From M55B154 sp964486725 (GTDB lineage: Bacteria; Spirochaetota; UBA4802; UB4802), in contig CAZAOK010000043.1 in the NCBI GenBank assembly GCA_964486725.1, positions 1 through 30,760 of the forward strand: DNA of 30,760 nt, read 5' to 3'. The position numbers and the translations under genes are program-made. Of the stretch, positions 15,739-24,421 are shown one piece after another (position 1 is the stretch's first letter; each line of letters opens with the position of its first letter). The notes under the pieces are model-generated. The model did no database searches. It saw only the letters and a list, made by a program, of their open reading frames with translations, and was not told where the DNA came from.

Positions 15739-17031
15739 TTACTCTTTGCATTTATCAATTACCTGTCGGGCCGCGAAATACGCCGTACTGATGGCAACGC
15801 CACCTCCACTACCTTCGCGAATGGGGTCATAATTGGCCAGGATGGCGCCGGTGCAGTACAGGTTTTGTATGGTTTCTCCATTCTTATCACGTGGTCGAAG
15901 GTTGCTATCGGTATCAACACCATAATGAAGAAAGGGATGACTTTTACGGTCAAAGAAATTCTGAGAATACCAGTTGCTTCTTCCTTTCGGATAGTCAAGC
16001 CGAAGACCGAACACGGGCTCATGGATAGAATCAAACTCGCTAACCATGCCGCCGCTGAAGAAACTCCCCGTAGAGAGAATATAGTGCCGGGCACTCAGGT
16101 AGGCCTTGCCGTAATTCTCAGTATGAATATGAGTCAGGCTGTTATTGTCAATTTCACCGCTGATTACCTTGTCTCCGGCGATAAAAACACCCCCCGCGTC
16201 GGCAAAGTTCGTTTTCAGGGCATCATCAATGCGCATGCCCAGTATTGACGGGGGAAGGGTAGGTATTTCGTAGATGATAAGGCCCGTCAGCTCTTCCAGT
16301 TTGCGATGAACCCGATCAGAATCATGAATGCCAAGTAAAGCGGGGATACCGGCAAAGAGGGCGTTGCCGGAAACTTCTTTGATCTGTTTGGCAATAAGTT
16401 CAATATTTTTATCTTTTTCCAGTATTCGGGCGATGTCAATGGATCTGAATTCGTGCGGATTTTTATCCGTGTTGTTAAACTCACTTAGCTGAATAGTTCT
16501 TGCGAATATTTCAAATTCATTAAAGAGCTGGTTTTTTTTGAGATTTGAAGCCGCAAGCTCCGGGTGAAAATCCCTGAAGCCTTCGAAATTAATTATTACG
16601 ATAGAGGGCTTGTTGGCAAAACCGTTTCGGATTTTCTCATTAAACACACTTCTCTGTGAAAGGTATGTGGGTTTCAGTGTGCCCAGGGCGGTTACATGAA
16701 AATGATTGCTGCTGTTGTTGTGATAAAACTGCACATTCCTGCTGGCAACCTGGTCCTGGAAAAACTGAAGTGACTCCGCCACCATGTCACTTCCGCATTT
16801 GGCATATGGATGGCTTTTATGGGAATCAATGAATTCATCTATATACTTGTGGGGCTCGTATATAACATTACCGTCATCGGTGTACCCAAGCATGTCAATT
16901 GATCCCGATGAGAAGTGAAGAGCGCTCATGCCCGAAGATATGATGGCACATGACAGTCCTTCATGTACGCACTTGATGCCGGCAGTAAGGCCTGATATGC
17001 CCCCCCCTATAATAATACAGTCGTAATTCAC
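15739..17031 (-). CDS. glpB: Anaerobic glycerol-3-phosphate dehydrogenase subunit B
   Basis: The 430-residue flavoprotein begins with the FMN/FAD-binding dinucleotide fold MNYDCIIIGGGISGLTAGIK, then SSGSIDMLGY, and ends with NLYCTGAILANYDPIREGSG followed by GVAISTAY, all typical of GlpB. It forms the catalytic dimer with GlpA that oxidises sn-glycerol-3-phosphate to dihydroxyacetone phosphate under anaerobic conditions. Its ATG overlaps the glpA stop by 4 bp (ATGA). E. coli GlpB is about 419 residues, so this is full length. Confidence 0.92.
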   Translation of the reverse strand: MNYDCIIIGGGISGLTAGIKCVHEGLSCAIISSGMSALHFSSGSIDMLGYTDDGNVIYEPHKYIDEFIDSHKSHPYAKCGSDMVAESLQFFQDQVASRNVQFYHNNSSNHFHVTALGTLKPTYLSQRSVFNEKIRNGFANKPSIVIINFEGFRDFHPELAASNLKKNQLFNEFEIFARTIQLSEFNNTDKNPHEFRSIDIARILEKDKNIELIAKQIKEVSGNALFAGIPALLGIHDSDRVHRKLEELTGLIIYEIPTLPPSILGMRIDDALKTNFADAGGVFIAGDKVISGEIDNNSLTHIHTENYGKAYLSARHYILSTGSFFSGGMVSEFDSIHEPVFGLRLDYPKGRSNWYSQNFFDRKSHPFLHYGVDTDSNLRPRDKNGETIQNLYCTGAILANYDPIREGSGGGVAISTAYFAARQVIDKCKE

Positions 17032-18665
17032 CTGTCTGATTCTCCCTTGTTGTTTTCAATATTTCCAAGACCGAAAAGACCCTGGTATATCCAGTATGTG
17101 AACTCAATCTCTCTCATAGCATCACCCCAGAATACAGGCTTAATGCCTTTCCAGCGTTCTTCAAGGAATTCCATAAGCAGCCGGGTGGATTCATTGCCAT
17201 CCTTGTCCCCGTATTCAGTAAAAAGACCAGCGGCACGGTATGAACAGAGTTCACCCTGGCAGGGTCCCATTCCCACCCTGGTTCGTCTTCTCAGGTCAAC
17301 GATATCTTTAACGTTTAAGTGCTTGATGGCATATTCAACTTCACCCGCGGTTACCATTTCGCATTCGCAGATGAGGCCGTAATTCTTTTTGTCCTTCCTT
17401 AAAATAGTGTGAACCCTTTCACCATGACGGTAATGGGTTGACCCTACAACTGAATTTGAAATACCGCTGAAATATTTTATTTTCTTTTGATGTGGTATTC
17501 GTTTCTCAGAGCCGGGGAGGGGCACCCTGTGGGTGGTACATTTCTTTTTAACACCAAGTTTTTTTCCAACGAGATCAGTTGTCATCTGGGCCATTAGGCG
17601 ATAGGTCATTAACTTGCCACCGGCGATCGTAATGAGTCCTTCAACACCGTCTCTTTCGTTATGGTCGATCAGCACGATTCCCCGGCTGATGTCACGGCCC
17701 TCCATTTCTCCTGAGACGGCAACAAGGGGTCTAACACCGCAATACGCGCGAAGCACCCGGGTTTTCTTTACATTCGGGATAAGCTTTTCCCCGTCCTCGA
17801 GCAATACTTCTATTTCGTCATCATCTACAACAAGTTCTTCGATGCGGTCATAATCGATCTTTCGTGAAGTGGTTCCAATAAGAGATACGGTGTCCCCCGG
17901 AACGATGATGTCACCGTCAGATGGAATTCTGCAGCGATTTACTACGACGTTATTTATCCTGTAATCAATTATTACCATGGAGCCCTTGGACGGGAACATC
18001 TTTAACTCGATACCCGCTGACTCGCATACCTGCTGTCCCCATACGCCGGAAGCGTTTACAACAATTTTGCCGTATACTTCAAATTCTTCGTGACTTGCTT
18101 TATCATAACAGCGGACACCGGTGACCGTTCCGCTTTCCAATATCAGCGAGGTGACATCGGTATGGGTAAACACTTTTGATCCCCGTTCCATGGAATCAAG
18201 GATATTGGCTGCTGACAGCCTGAATGGATCAATTGTGCCATCGGGCACTTTCAGCGCGTAGAGGATATTTGGATTCAGGTTTGGTTCAATTTCTAATGCC
18301 TTGTTGATGCTGATCTCATCAGCATCGATACCCGCGTAACTGCACCCTTCTATCAGCATGTTATGATAGGCGGGATCATCTTCGGGTAAGGTAACAAACA
18401 GGCCCCCTGTATCTTCAATACAATGCCAGGCAATTTTCTTGAGAATTTTATTTTCAGAGATGCATTCGGAAGCTGATTCGAGGTCTTTTACCGCGTAGCG
18501 GGCCCCCGAATGGAGAAGACCGTGGTTTCTCCCCGTGGTACCGGATGCTATGTCGTTCTTTTCAATAAGAATACCCTTCATTCCCCGGAGAGTACAGTCA
18601 CGGAGAGTGCCCGTACCGGTAGCCCCTCCGCCAATAACGATTACATCTGTTTCAAATGTTTTCAT
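17028..18665 (-). CDS. glpA: Anaerobic glycerol-3-phosphate dehydrogenase subunit A
   Basis: The 545-residue subunit has an FAD-binding fold with GGGATGTGTLRD at 12-23, the DAO-type NDIASGTTGRNHGLLHSGAR stretch, and GGKLMTYRLMA near the end of the catalytic domain. A BFD-like [2Fe-2S] domain follows, with ligands Cys433, Cys435 (CEC) and Cys469, Cys474 (GMGPCQGELC). This C-terminal domain separates GlpA from the aerobic GlpD. It oxidises glycerol-3-phosphate with GlpB and GlpC. No glpK, glpF or glpT is in the window, so the substrate may come from phospholipid turnover or from genes elsewhere. It starts the operon; a 222-bp gap separates it from tetR upstream. Confidence 0.93.
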   Translation of the reverse strand: MKTFETDVIVIGGGATGTGTLRDCTLRGMKGILIEKNDIASGTTGRNHGLLHSGARYAVKDLESASECISENKILKKIAWHCIEDTGGLFVTLPEDDPAYHNMLIEGCSYAGIDADEISINKALEIEPNLNPNILYALKVPDGTIDPFRLSAANILDSMERGSKVFTHTDVTSLILESGTVTGVRCYDKASHEEFEVYGKIVVNASGVWGQQVCESAGIELKMFPSKGSMVIIDYRINNVVVNRCRIPSDGDIIVPGDTVSLIGTTSRKIDYDRIEELVVDDDEIEVLLEDGEKLIPNVKKTRVLRAYCGVRPLVAVSGEMEGRDISRGIVLIDHNERDGVEGLITIAGGKLMTYRLMAQMTTDLVGKKLGVKKKCTTHRVPLPGSEKRIPHQKKIKYFSGISNSVVGSTHYRHGERVHTILRKDKKNYGLICECEMVTAGEVEYAIKHLNVKDIVDLRRRTRVGMGPCQGELCSYRAAGLFTEYGDKDGNESTRLLMEFLEERWKGIKPVFWGDAMREIEFTYWIYQGLFGLGNIENNKGESDR

Positions 18666-18701
18666 GGTAAAGTTGAAATTCCTTTGTTCTGTGGTATAAA
18701 A

Positions 18702-18729
18702 ATTCTACTGCGTATTCAAAAAAAATCAA
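18702..18729 (-). promoter_or_regulatory. Possible promoter of glpABC
   Basis: On the minus strand TTGATT (18729-18724) and TAGAAT (18707-18702) are 16 bp apart, about 37 bp before the glpA start. The match is modest. Further up, 18832-18869 holds a nested inverted repeat (ATAACC/GGTTAT enclosing GTGC-GAGAA-GCAC), which could end the tetR transcript or bind a regulator. Confidence 0.3.
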
Positions 18730-18887
18730 TAAATGTTGACGTCATTGAACAGTATTATCGCAATTTTATAAACAAATTATCATAAATCATGTACCTACTC
18801 TGTCATAATTATCCCGAGTGAAAATAGTGTGATAACCCGTGGAGTGCGAGAAGCACATGAGGTGGTTATAACAATAATACAGGTTCA

Positions 18888-19538
18888 TCAGAATTTACTA
18901 TTCTGTGAAGCGATTTCCTGGCTTTTTTCGGGTAAAATATACGAGGGATCGAATATCCCGGTTACGAAAGATTGAACAAATTCATTGGAAATATAGTCAA
19001 GCTGATCTTGAGATATGGTTTCTTTCGATAATATGTATTTATACGCCAGGATCAATAATGAGCCGACGAGTACATACGCGGTAACAGTGATGTCTATGTC
19101 TTTTCGCACAAATCCAAATCTGCGGGCCAGTTTCAAGTCGTGAATAACCTGTTGTGTGACATTGTTTTCAAACTGGGTTACCAGGCTTGAAATTTTTTCA
19201 TCGAAGGCAAAACCGGTTCGAAACAGGATGTTTCCAAGATCCCTGTCGTCGGCAAAAAGCCCCAGGGTTTTGTGTATTCTGTGTTTGAAGTAGTTAAAGG
19301 GGTCAAGATTTTTCATTTCATCATGACTGATGGCAACTGTATCTTTCCATGTTTGTAATGACCGGGTTAATACAGAAGTGAAAAGGTCTTCCTTGTTTCG
19401 AAAGTATTCGTATATTGTTCCCTTGCCAATTTTTGCTTCGCGGATTATATCTTCAACATATGAATTGTGATATCCCTTGTTCGCGAATACCTTTTTGGCG
19501 CAGTCAAGTATCTGATTACGTCTAATTTCGGCTTTCAT
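18888..19538 (-). CDS. TetR/AcrR-family transcriptional regulator
   Basis: The 216-residue protein opens with a TetR DNA-binding domain: RRNQILDCAKKVFANKGYHN, then VEDIIREAKIGKGTIYEYFR and NKEDLF (about residues 5-52). IGKGTIYEYF is the recognition-helix region. The C-terminal ligand domain is helical (TAYVLVGSLLILAYKYIL near 155-175), as in regulators that sense hydrophobic ligands such as fatty acids or drugs. GGAGA precedes the ATG, and a TATAAT on the minus strand at 19623-19618 may be its -10. It diverges from the giant lipoprotein gene, whose promoter carries TetR-like operator sequences, so it is the likely controller of that gene and of the FadL-like gene. No such operator is seen in front of its own gene. 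Confidence 0.88.
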   Translation of the reverse strand: MKAEIRRNQILDCAKKVFANKGYHNSYVEDIIREAKIGKGTIYEYFRNKEDLFTSVLTRSLQTWKDTVAISHDEMKNLDPFNYFKHRIHKTLGLFADDRDLGNILFRTGFAFDEKISSLVTQFENNVTQQVIHDLKLARRFGFVRKDIDITVTAYVLVGSLLILAYKYILSKETISQDQLDYISNEFVQSFVTGIFDPSYILPEKSQEIASQNSKF

Positions 19539-19830
19539 GCTTTCTCCGGCTAAAAAATGGTGCTACTTTATTGTGTGTGCTGAATACGCTAAAGAATGAT
19601 AAAATTTTTGTTATACTATTATATGCGCGAAAAAAACGCAAAGAAAATTTATCTCCTTTCGCGTTTTTAAGATACTTAATTAAACTTTTTATGTGACTAC
19701 ACATCTATGGCTAAAATATTGATCATTTAATTCATAATGTAAAGGAATTTGAGCATCTCCCCCCGCCTTCGGGATATAGGGGGCCTCGCGGTGTACGGTC
19801 ACATGATAAAGAGGAATGAGCCCTTCTTTA

Positions 19831-19882
19831 TTCAAAATTGACATTGAAATTTGTTTTATTACCCGAAATTTAATTCACTCCC
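19831..19882. repeat. Short dispersed repeat, copy 2, flanked by 10-bp direct repeats
   Basis: It matches positions 3-54 with six mismatches in 52. The identical decamer GGAATGAGCC stands on either side (19813-19822 and 19885-19894), enclosing a 62-bp segment. This is what a target-site duplication around a very small inserted element would look like, or the boundary of a tandem repeat unit. There are no clear terminal inverted repeats. Confidence 0.65.
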
Positions 19883-19991
19883 CCGGAATGAGCCATCTTT
19901 TTATATTTTCTATCTTGCCTTTCTTTTGTAAAATATAAAAAGTTGACCGGCCTGTTTGTGATAATTTTTATACAAAAAAGTACCCAAAAGT

Positions 19992-20027
19992 ACAACAAAA
20001 AAACCGACGGTTCGGTTTTTTTGTTGT
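19992..20027. promoter_or_regulatory. Operator-like perfect inverted repeat upstream of the lipoprotein promoter (site A)
   Basis: Sixteen-base arms (19992-20007 and 20012-20027) match perfectly around a 4-base centre CGGT. The core ACCGACGGTTCGGT (20003-20016) matches site B (20098-20111) with two differences. The right arm abuts the TTGACA box. An intrinsic terminator would look similar, but no plus-strand gene lies upstream to end, so a regulator site is favoured. Confidence 0.6.
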
Positions 20028-20054
20028 TGACAGATGGTCTTACATGAGTACAAT
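20027..20054 (+). promoter_or_regulatory. Promoter of the giant lipoprotein gene
   Basis: TTGACA (20027-20032) and TACAAT (20049-20054) are 16 bp apart. The expected start point is near 20061, giving a leader of about 90 nt that contains operator site B. The layout is the same as at the promoter before the FadL-like gene. Confidence 0.65.
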
Positions 20055-20097
20055 GGATTATGAATGATGAAGTTCATTTTTTTGGCCAGCATGCGAT

Positions 20098-20111
20098 ACC
20101 GACGAGTCGGT
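20098..20111. promoter_or_regulatory. Operator-like palindrome in the lipoprotein leader (site B)
   Basis: ACCGAC-GA-GTCGGT has perfect 6-base arms, a form typical of TetR-family operators. Its centre is 95 bp from the centre of site A, close to nine helical turns, so the two could be bridged by one regulator. Confidence 0.55.
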
Positions 20112-20151
20112 TCTGGAGCGCCACAATGGCAACGACAGAAAAAGGATGGTG

Positions 20152-23100
20152 ATGTATATGATACAACTTTTAAGTAAAAAAACAGCCATGCTGATGTTGC
20201 CAATGCTTATTGTGATTATATCATGTTCTCCCCCTGAAATGGAATTTCAGAATAATAATCCCGACCCGGATTATTATCTTTTCGGTCTTCTTGAAGATTA
20301 CCCGGCACTTGATGATGCCTTCCATGATGTGGATCAGAATACCTTCAATACCCTGATGGCCGACGGGGTGAATGTTGATCTTGACTGTACCGTGGATGTT
20401 TTGCCAATAACGCCGGAAATAATAGATCCACTAACCGCATTACTGGGTGACGCCCGGTCAATACTCGGCAGGGTGATTTACCAGGACCAGGGTGATCATC
20501 CGGATGACCCGTATAATTATTACGCGAAGGATTTTTACGCTTTTTCAGACGACCTGGCATCCTTTACGGCAGGAAGTGCTGAAGATATTACGGAAATTCT
20601 GAGAAAAAGCATGGGGTATATAGAATATTCCCACGTGGATGATGTTGAAGACGTGATGGCTGACCTTTCAACGCTGTTAAGAGATCCTGATATGGCTTCC
20701 CTTCTGGACGAATTGCAGGAAACAGGTGGAAAGCTGCTGCTGCAGGCGAACGGCAGCATGGAATATCAGGATAGTGATCTTGATCTTGGCAATGCTACCC
20801 GTGGTATGGATGCACTGTTGTCAGGGTTGCGTGACATATCCAGTAATGACGCGGCAGCAAGGCAGCGTCTATTTGATATTTTACGAGAGATGAATGACCT
20901 GTTTGCCGTTAAGGTGGGGCCGGCTAATAAGAAGTTTAACGATGTAATCAGGGATCTGCTGATAAATATTGAAGATTATGCCACTATTGGTGGTTCCCAA
21001 TACCAAAATCCAGCGTACTCACAAGATGATAATGGGATATACGTGAATACCGAGTTGCGTAATGGTATACGTGAAATGTGGCCAAGCCTGGTTTCCCTGT
21101 TCATCAAGGCAAAGGCTGAATGGGAATCTGAAGATCTGCCTGACTGGTCGGTGATCCACGATCCAGAGAACGGCGAGTCGGTAATGGAATACCTGTCAAG
21201 ACAGCTCTACATGCTGAAGGAAAACTGCAATATAGATATTGGTGATCCGAATAATACTTACGGTGGTGGTGAACTTGAACGTTCGTTGCGTAGAATGGTA
21301 ACGTACAATGCATATGGTGAACGGAGGGGTGAGGCCAGTTACCGTTTGTCCTACCTTGATCACATGCTTTTTACCCTGGCTTCGTCTTATGACTTCGGCT
21401 ACAAGACAAAGGTTGGCGGTAGTCACGATGAACCGTATGCCAATGACGGTGATGGTAAAGGAACCTCACACACCCACGGTGAAAGCACGGATGGCATTAT
21501 CACCCTGAATGACAGTCTCTACAGCATGACTAACGGCGCCAAGCATGCGGATGTAAAGCTGGGGTTTATTCCAATAATAAACAAATATTACGATGCATAT
21601 AAATTATGCCTTGATTACCGGTTATCACAGGGAGATTACATATACCGCAGTTCTGAGCCATTTACAAAAAATGAAGCATCACAGTACAAGTTCTACATGG
21701 GATATGATTTCCCAACCTTATGCCTGATGAGTGGTTTCTCTGCCGGAGACGCGGGTATACCTAATGGTGGTGTGAGTGCCTTCAGGCCGGGAGCAAATAC
21801 AACCAGTGGCGATGACTACAAGACTTACTACCCGAAGGTAGCGAACGGGCTGGGAGAGTTGAACACGGGTCGCTGGACCATGGGCTGGATTGCCCGTGCC
21901 TGCTGGGAAGGGGAGGGCCCTTATTACTATAATCCCGAGAAGGCGGGAAAATCATCTGAAAAGGCATATTATGACATTGACAATGACGGTTCCTCGGAGT
22001 CCTGTTACGTGTACCGCCGTCCTGATGGGAAAATATATGCTTACGTGCATAAGCCGGATGGTGATCCGCAGAACTGGACTTATTTTTATCCCGCCGAAGG
22101 GAACGAGCCGATTGACGAAGAAGCCCTGGGGCAGCGTGCCAATCGGTACCATGCAAGATGGCACACGGATTACTACCTGTTAAGGTCGGATTACAGTAAT
22201 AATCATGAAAACGTACGCTACTATTCCCCGGCTTCTACAGTTGAAGGAACAGATTATTTAATGCACGCAATCAATGATCCCCAGAATGATAAGGACGACG
22301 ATGACGCCAGTACAAATACTGCCGGTTGTCTATGGTATGACGAAGTTGTTCCTGAAGGTTCTTCCGTTCGTGAATGTGCCAGCCAGGAAGAAGCTATGTA
22401 CCGGAATTTCCAGTGGCTCATGCTTGAGAAGAAGTTTGTTTTCGTGATTCCGATGCGCTCATATGTCAATGAACCTATCGGGTTAGACATTTGTCCCATA
22501 ACAAGGGTTCATATGGATTCTCCTGTCATTACAATTATTGAGGCAAACGGTGTTGTGGGTTTAGCCGAAGCGAAGAAGGGAAGTCAAAATGGTTACTGGG
22601 TGAAGAAAAAAGCCGGGGGACAATCTACCCTGCCTGCGGATGCACGTATAGAAGTCTATATGAAAGAAGATGCAGCATACATGTTGGGAGCGGGAGATAA
22701 GGTAAACGTAGAAACCATCTGGAATGATATCCTTGGTAGCAAAAACGTATTGCCCGATGCCGTGGGTAGAAATATTGCACCCATAGCACGTATGGCGTTC
22801 CTGGAAGAGGAATACATCACTTCGTCTTCACCCGAGATTGGCAGTAGTTCCAGTAATACCTGGTACAACCGCAACAAGCTCTTCCCGCTGGTGGCAGCCC
22901 TGGCAGGGAACCTGCACCAGAAATCATATTACGATGCGCCTGCATCGGGCCATGATTACAATCATGTTGGGAGCCACAGGTATCCACTGAAGGTATTACG
23001 GGATCTTATTCACATGCTGGGACAGCCCCTTATCCGTCATTACGACGAACACGGTGGCAGGTGGATGCCCGTGGTGAATGAGGAATACGGACATGGCAGT

Positions 23101-24222
23101 TATGCCCAGTTTGCCCCCGACGGTTACGGGGTTGACCACAGGCCCACGGAAAACCTGCGGACGGTGATAAGCGTGCTGACAGAAGACGGCTCCAATGAAG
23201 AGGCTAACTGCGACGGGCTGGTACCCGCACTGGCGGAGACAAACATGGTAACAAAGCTGATGGCCTTTCTGCAAACCACTGGTGATACCTCAGGAGTATA
23301 CGCTGATGTAAACAAAACAAGTGATGATTATACTCAATGGGGTGCACGCAGAAAGGTATTTTACGGGCTTGAACAGGTTTTTACCACCATTAAGTGTTCA
23401 GAGGGTACTGCTACTTCCAGGGGATACTTTGATGTCTACCACCCAGAATGGATGTTCACCATGCGTGACGTTGACGTGAACCTGGACGGCCTGCTTGACG
23501 AACTGATCGGCTCTGATGACCTGAACAAGGGGCTGGCAGTGTTCGTTGATCACAGGGAAGAGAGCCATCCTGACTATATTGAAGGGTACAACTGGGATAA
23601 TTACTACAAGTTAACCGAAGGTATCGGCGAACTGCTCAGCAAAAAAGGGTCCACCAGCGGAGAGTACTGCATAACAGATAACCTTGTTAACGTGCTTGAG
23701 TCAACATTGAGCAGTTTCAACGCAACCGACGAACAGCTGAAAGGAGTGCGGCATACACTGGGATCGGTATTCACCGAGTATGATGATGCCCAGGGGAAGT
23801 GGGTCTATCCCCAGGATTTGAAAAACATCCTGACCGTACATCTCCCGGAGATACTCGATGCCTACCAGGGACATCATCAAAACCTGGTATACTTCGCCAA
23901 CACCATGCTGATGAAAGACGGATTCGTGGAATACCTGATGAAAACACTGGATTCCCGGTATCCGGCAGAAGACGTATATACACAGCTTCATGCCTTCCTG
24001 GGAAATGAGCTGGTATGTCTGCCCGATTCACCGTTGTGGTGTGATCTCAATGAACTGCTGATCTCCTTCGTGGATATGATGATACAGCAGAATGGCCTTA
24101 CTGTAGAAAAATCATCACTGTTCGAAGAAACGGTGTACATGCCCGAAGTGGCACCCACTGCGAAATACGACAGCTACAACATAGACCCGTATACGGCATT
24201 GGGAGAAATACTCAGCAAGTAA
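20152..24222 (+). CDS. Giant secreted lipoprotein, 1,356 residues, unknown family
   Basis: The start is taken as ATG 20152, five bases after AAGGA; ATG 20146 and 20158 are also in frame. The N-terminus is a lipoprotein signal (MLMLPMLIVIISC with lipobox IISC, then SPPE), so the protein is anchored to a membrane. The mature protein is acidic and rich in Asp, Tyr and Gly and has no membrane spans. Two calcium-loop-like motifs are seen: DIDNDGSSES near residue 608 and DVDVNLDGLLDE near residue 1106. Helical parts with a repeated 'ADLSTLLRD / LDELIGSDD'-like flavour lie at both ends, and a Tyr/Trp-rich stretch near 560-700 contains several YY pairs. I do not recognise the family. It is followed, after 199 bp, by a FadL-like gene with a matching promoter, so an outer-membrane partnership is likely. 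Confidence 0.85.
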   Translation: MYMIQLLSKKTAMLMLPMLIVIISCSPPEMEFQNNNPDPDYYLFGLLEDYPALDDAFHDVDQNTFNTLMADGVNVDLDCTVDVLPITPEIIDPLTALLGDARSILGRVIYQDQGDHPDDPYNYYAKDFYAFSDDLASFTAGSAEDITEILRKSMGYIEYSHVDDVEDVMADLSTLLRDPDMASLLDELQETGGKLLLQANGSMEYQDSDLDLGNATRGMDALLSGLRDISSNDAAARQRLFDILREMNDLFAVKVGPANKKFNDVIRDLLINIEDYATIGGSQYQNPAYSQDDNGIYVNTELRNGIREMWPSLVSLFIKAKAEWESEDLPDWSVIHDPENGESVMEYLSRQLYMLKENCNIDIGDPNNTYGGGELERSLRRMVTYNAYGERRGEASYRLSYLDHMLFTLASSYDFGYKTKVGGSHDEPYANDGDGKGTSHTHGESTDGIITLNDSLYSMTNGAKHADVKLGFIPIINKYYDAYKLCLDYRLSQGDYIYRSSEPFTKNEASQYKFYMGYDFPTLCLMSGFSAGDAGIPNGGVSAFRPGANTTSGDDYKTYYPKVANGLGELNTGRWTMGWIARACWEGEGPYYYNPEKAGKSSEKAYYDIDNDGSSESCYVYRRPDGKIYAYVHKPDGDPQNWTYFYPAEGNEPIDEEALGQRANRYHARWHTDYYLLRSDYSNNHENVRYYSPASTVEGTDYLMHAINDPQNDKDDDDASTNTAGCLWYDEVVPEGSSVRECASQEEAMYRNFQWLMLEKKFVFVIPMRSYVNEPIGLDICPITRVHMDSPVITIIEANGVVGLAEAKKGSQNGYWVKKKAGGQSTLPADARIEVYMKEDAAYMLGAGDKVNVETIWNDILGSKNVLPDAVGRNIAPIARMAFLEEEYITSSSPEIGSSSSNTWYNRNKLFPLVAALAGNLHQKSYYDAPASGHDYNHVGSHRYPLKVLRDLIHMLGQPLIRHYDEHGGRWMPVVNEEYGHGSYAQFAPDGYGVDHRPTENLRTVISVLTEDGSNEEANCDGLVPALAETNMVTKLMAFLQTTGDTSGVYADVNKTSDDYTQWGARRKVFYGLEQVFTTIKCSEGTATSRGYFDVYHPEWMFTMRDVDVNLDGLLDELIGSDDLNKGLAVFVDHREESHPDYIEGYNWDNYYKLTEGIGELLSKKGSTSGEYCITDNLVNVLESTLSSFNATDEQLKGVRHTLGSVFTEYDDAQGKWVYPQDLKNILTVHLPEILDAYQGHHQNLVYFANTMLMKDGFVEYLMKTLDSRYPAEDVYTQLHAFLGNELVCLPDSPLWCDLNELLISFVDMMIQQNGLTVEKSSLFEETVYMPEVAPTAKYDSYNIDPYTALGEILSK

Positions 24223-24288
24223 ATAGTAAATTCGCGTAGAAGAATATATTACGTGACAGGATACGTATGTGAAAATTTTAAAATAAAA

Positions 24289-24302
24289 ACCGTCGAGTCA
24301 GA
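24289..24302. promoter_or_regulatory. Operator-like sequence upstream of the FadL-like gene (site C)
   Basis: ACCGTCGAGTCAGA differs from site B at three of 14 positions. It begins exactly 24 bp before a TTGACA box, as site A does, and is likewise followed by a T run. Its symmetry is weaker, so it may be a lower-affinity site. Confidence 0.5.
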
Positions 24303-24312
24303 TTTTTTACAG

Positions 24313-24340
24313 TTGACAGTATCTGGCACAAGTGTAATTA
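24313..24340 (+). promoter_or_regulatory. Promoter of the FadL-like gene
   Basis: TTGACA (24313-24318) and TAATTA (24335-24340) are 16 bp apart, about 80 bp before the start codon. Spacing from operator to -35 and from -35 to -10 is identical to the promoter at 20027-20054. Confidence 0.55.
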
Positions 24341-24421
24341 TATTTCATCTATTATTTCACATCGTGCCGGAAGTATCACCCGTTTAAACGAAAAAAAAGT
24401 ATCACGTGGCAGGAGGTTTAG

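Larger units (their letters stand above)
19539..20151. other. Large divergent intergenic region with repeat and promoter
   Basis: This 613-bp gap separates tetR (minus) from the giant lipoprotein gene (plus). It holds, in order: a TetR-side -10 element near 19618-19623, an imperfect A/T-rich inverted repeat around 19630-19670, a C/G-run pair (19757-19788), the second copy of the dispersed repeat, a long perfect hairpin-like operator (19992-20027), a strong promoter and a second operator in the leader. The open frames across it show no ribosome-binding site or family similarity. Confidence 0.7.

Noticed and set aside
18832..18869. Nested inverted repeat as a terminator after tetR
   Set aside because: The stem is interrupted and no T run follows in the direction of tetR transcription, so I mention it only as a possible structure.
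19910..20203. Minus-strand ORF of 97 codons in the tetR-lipoprotein gap
   Set aside because: It overlaps the lipoprotein promoter, both operators and the start codon, and its product resembles no protein family.
23467..23502. True EF-hand in the giant lipoprotein
   Set aside because: The loop DVDVNLDGLLDE lacks the central Gly position of a canonical EF-hand, so I describe it only as calcium-loop-like.
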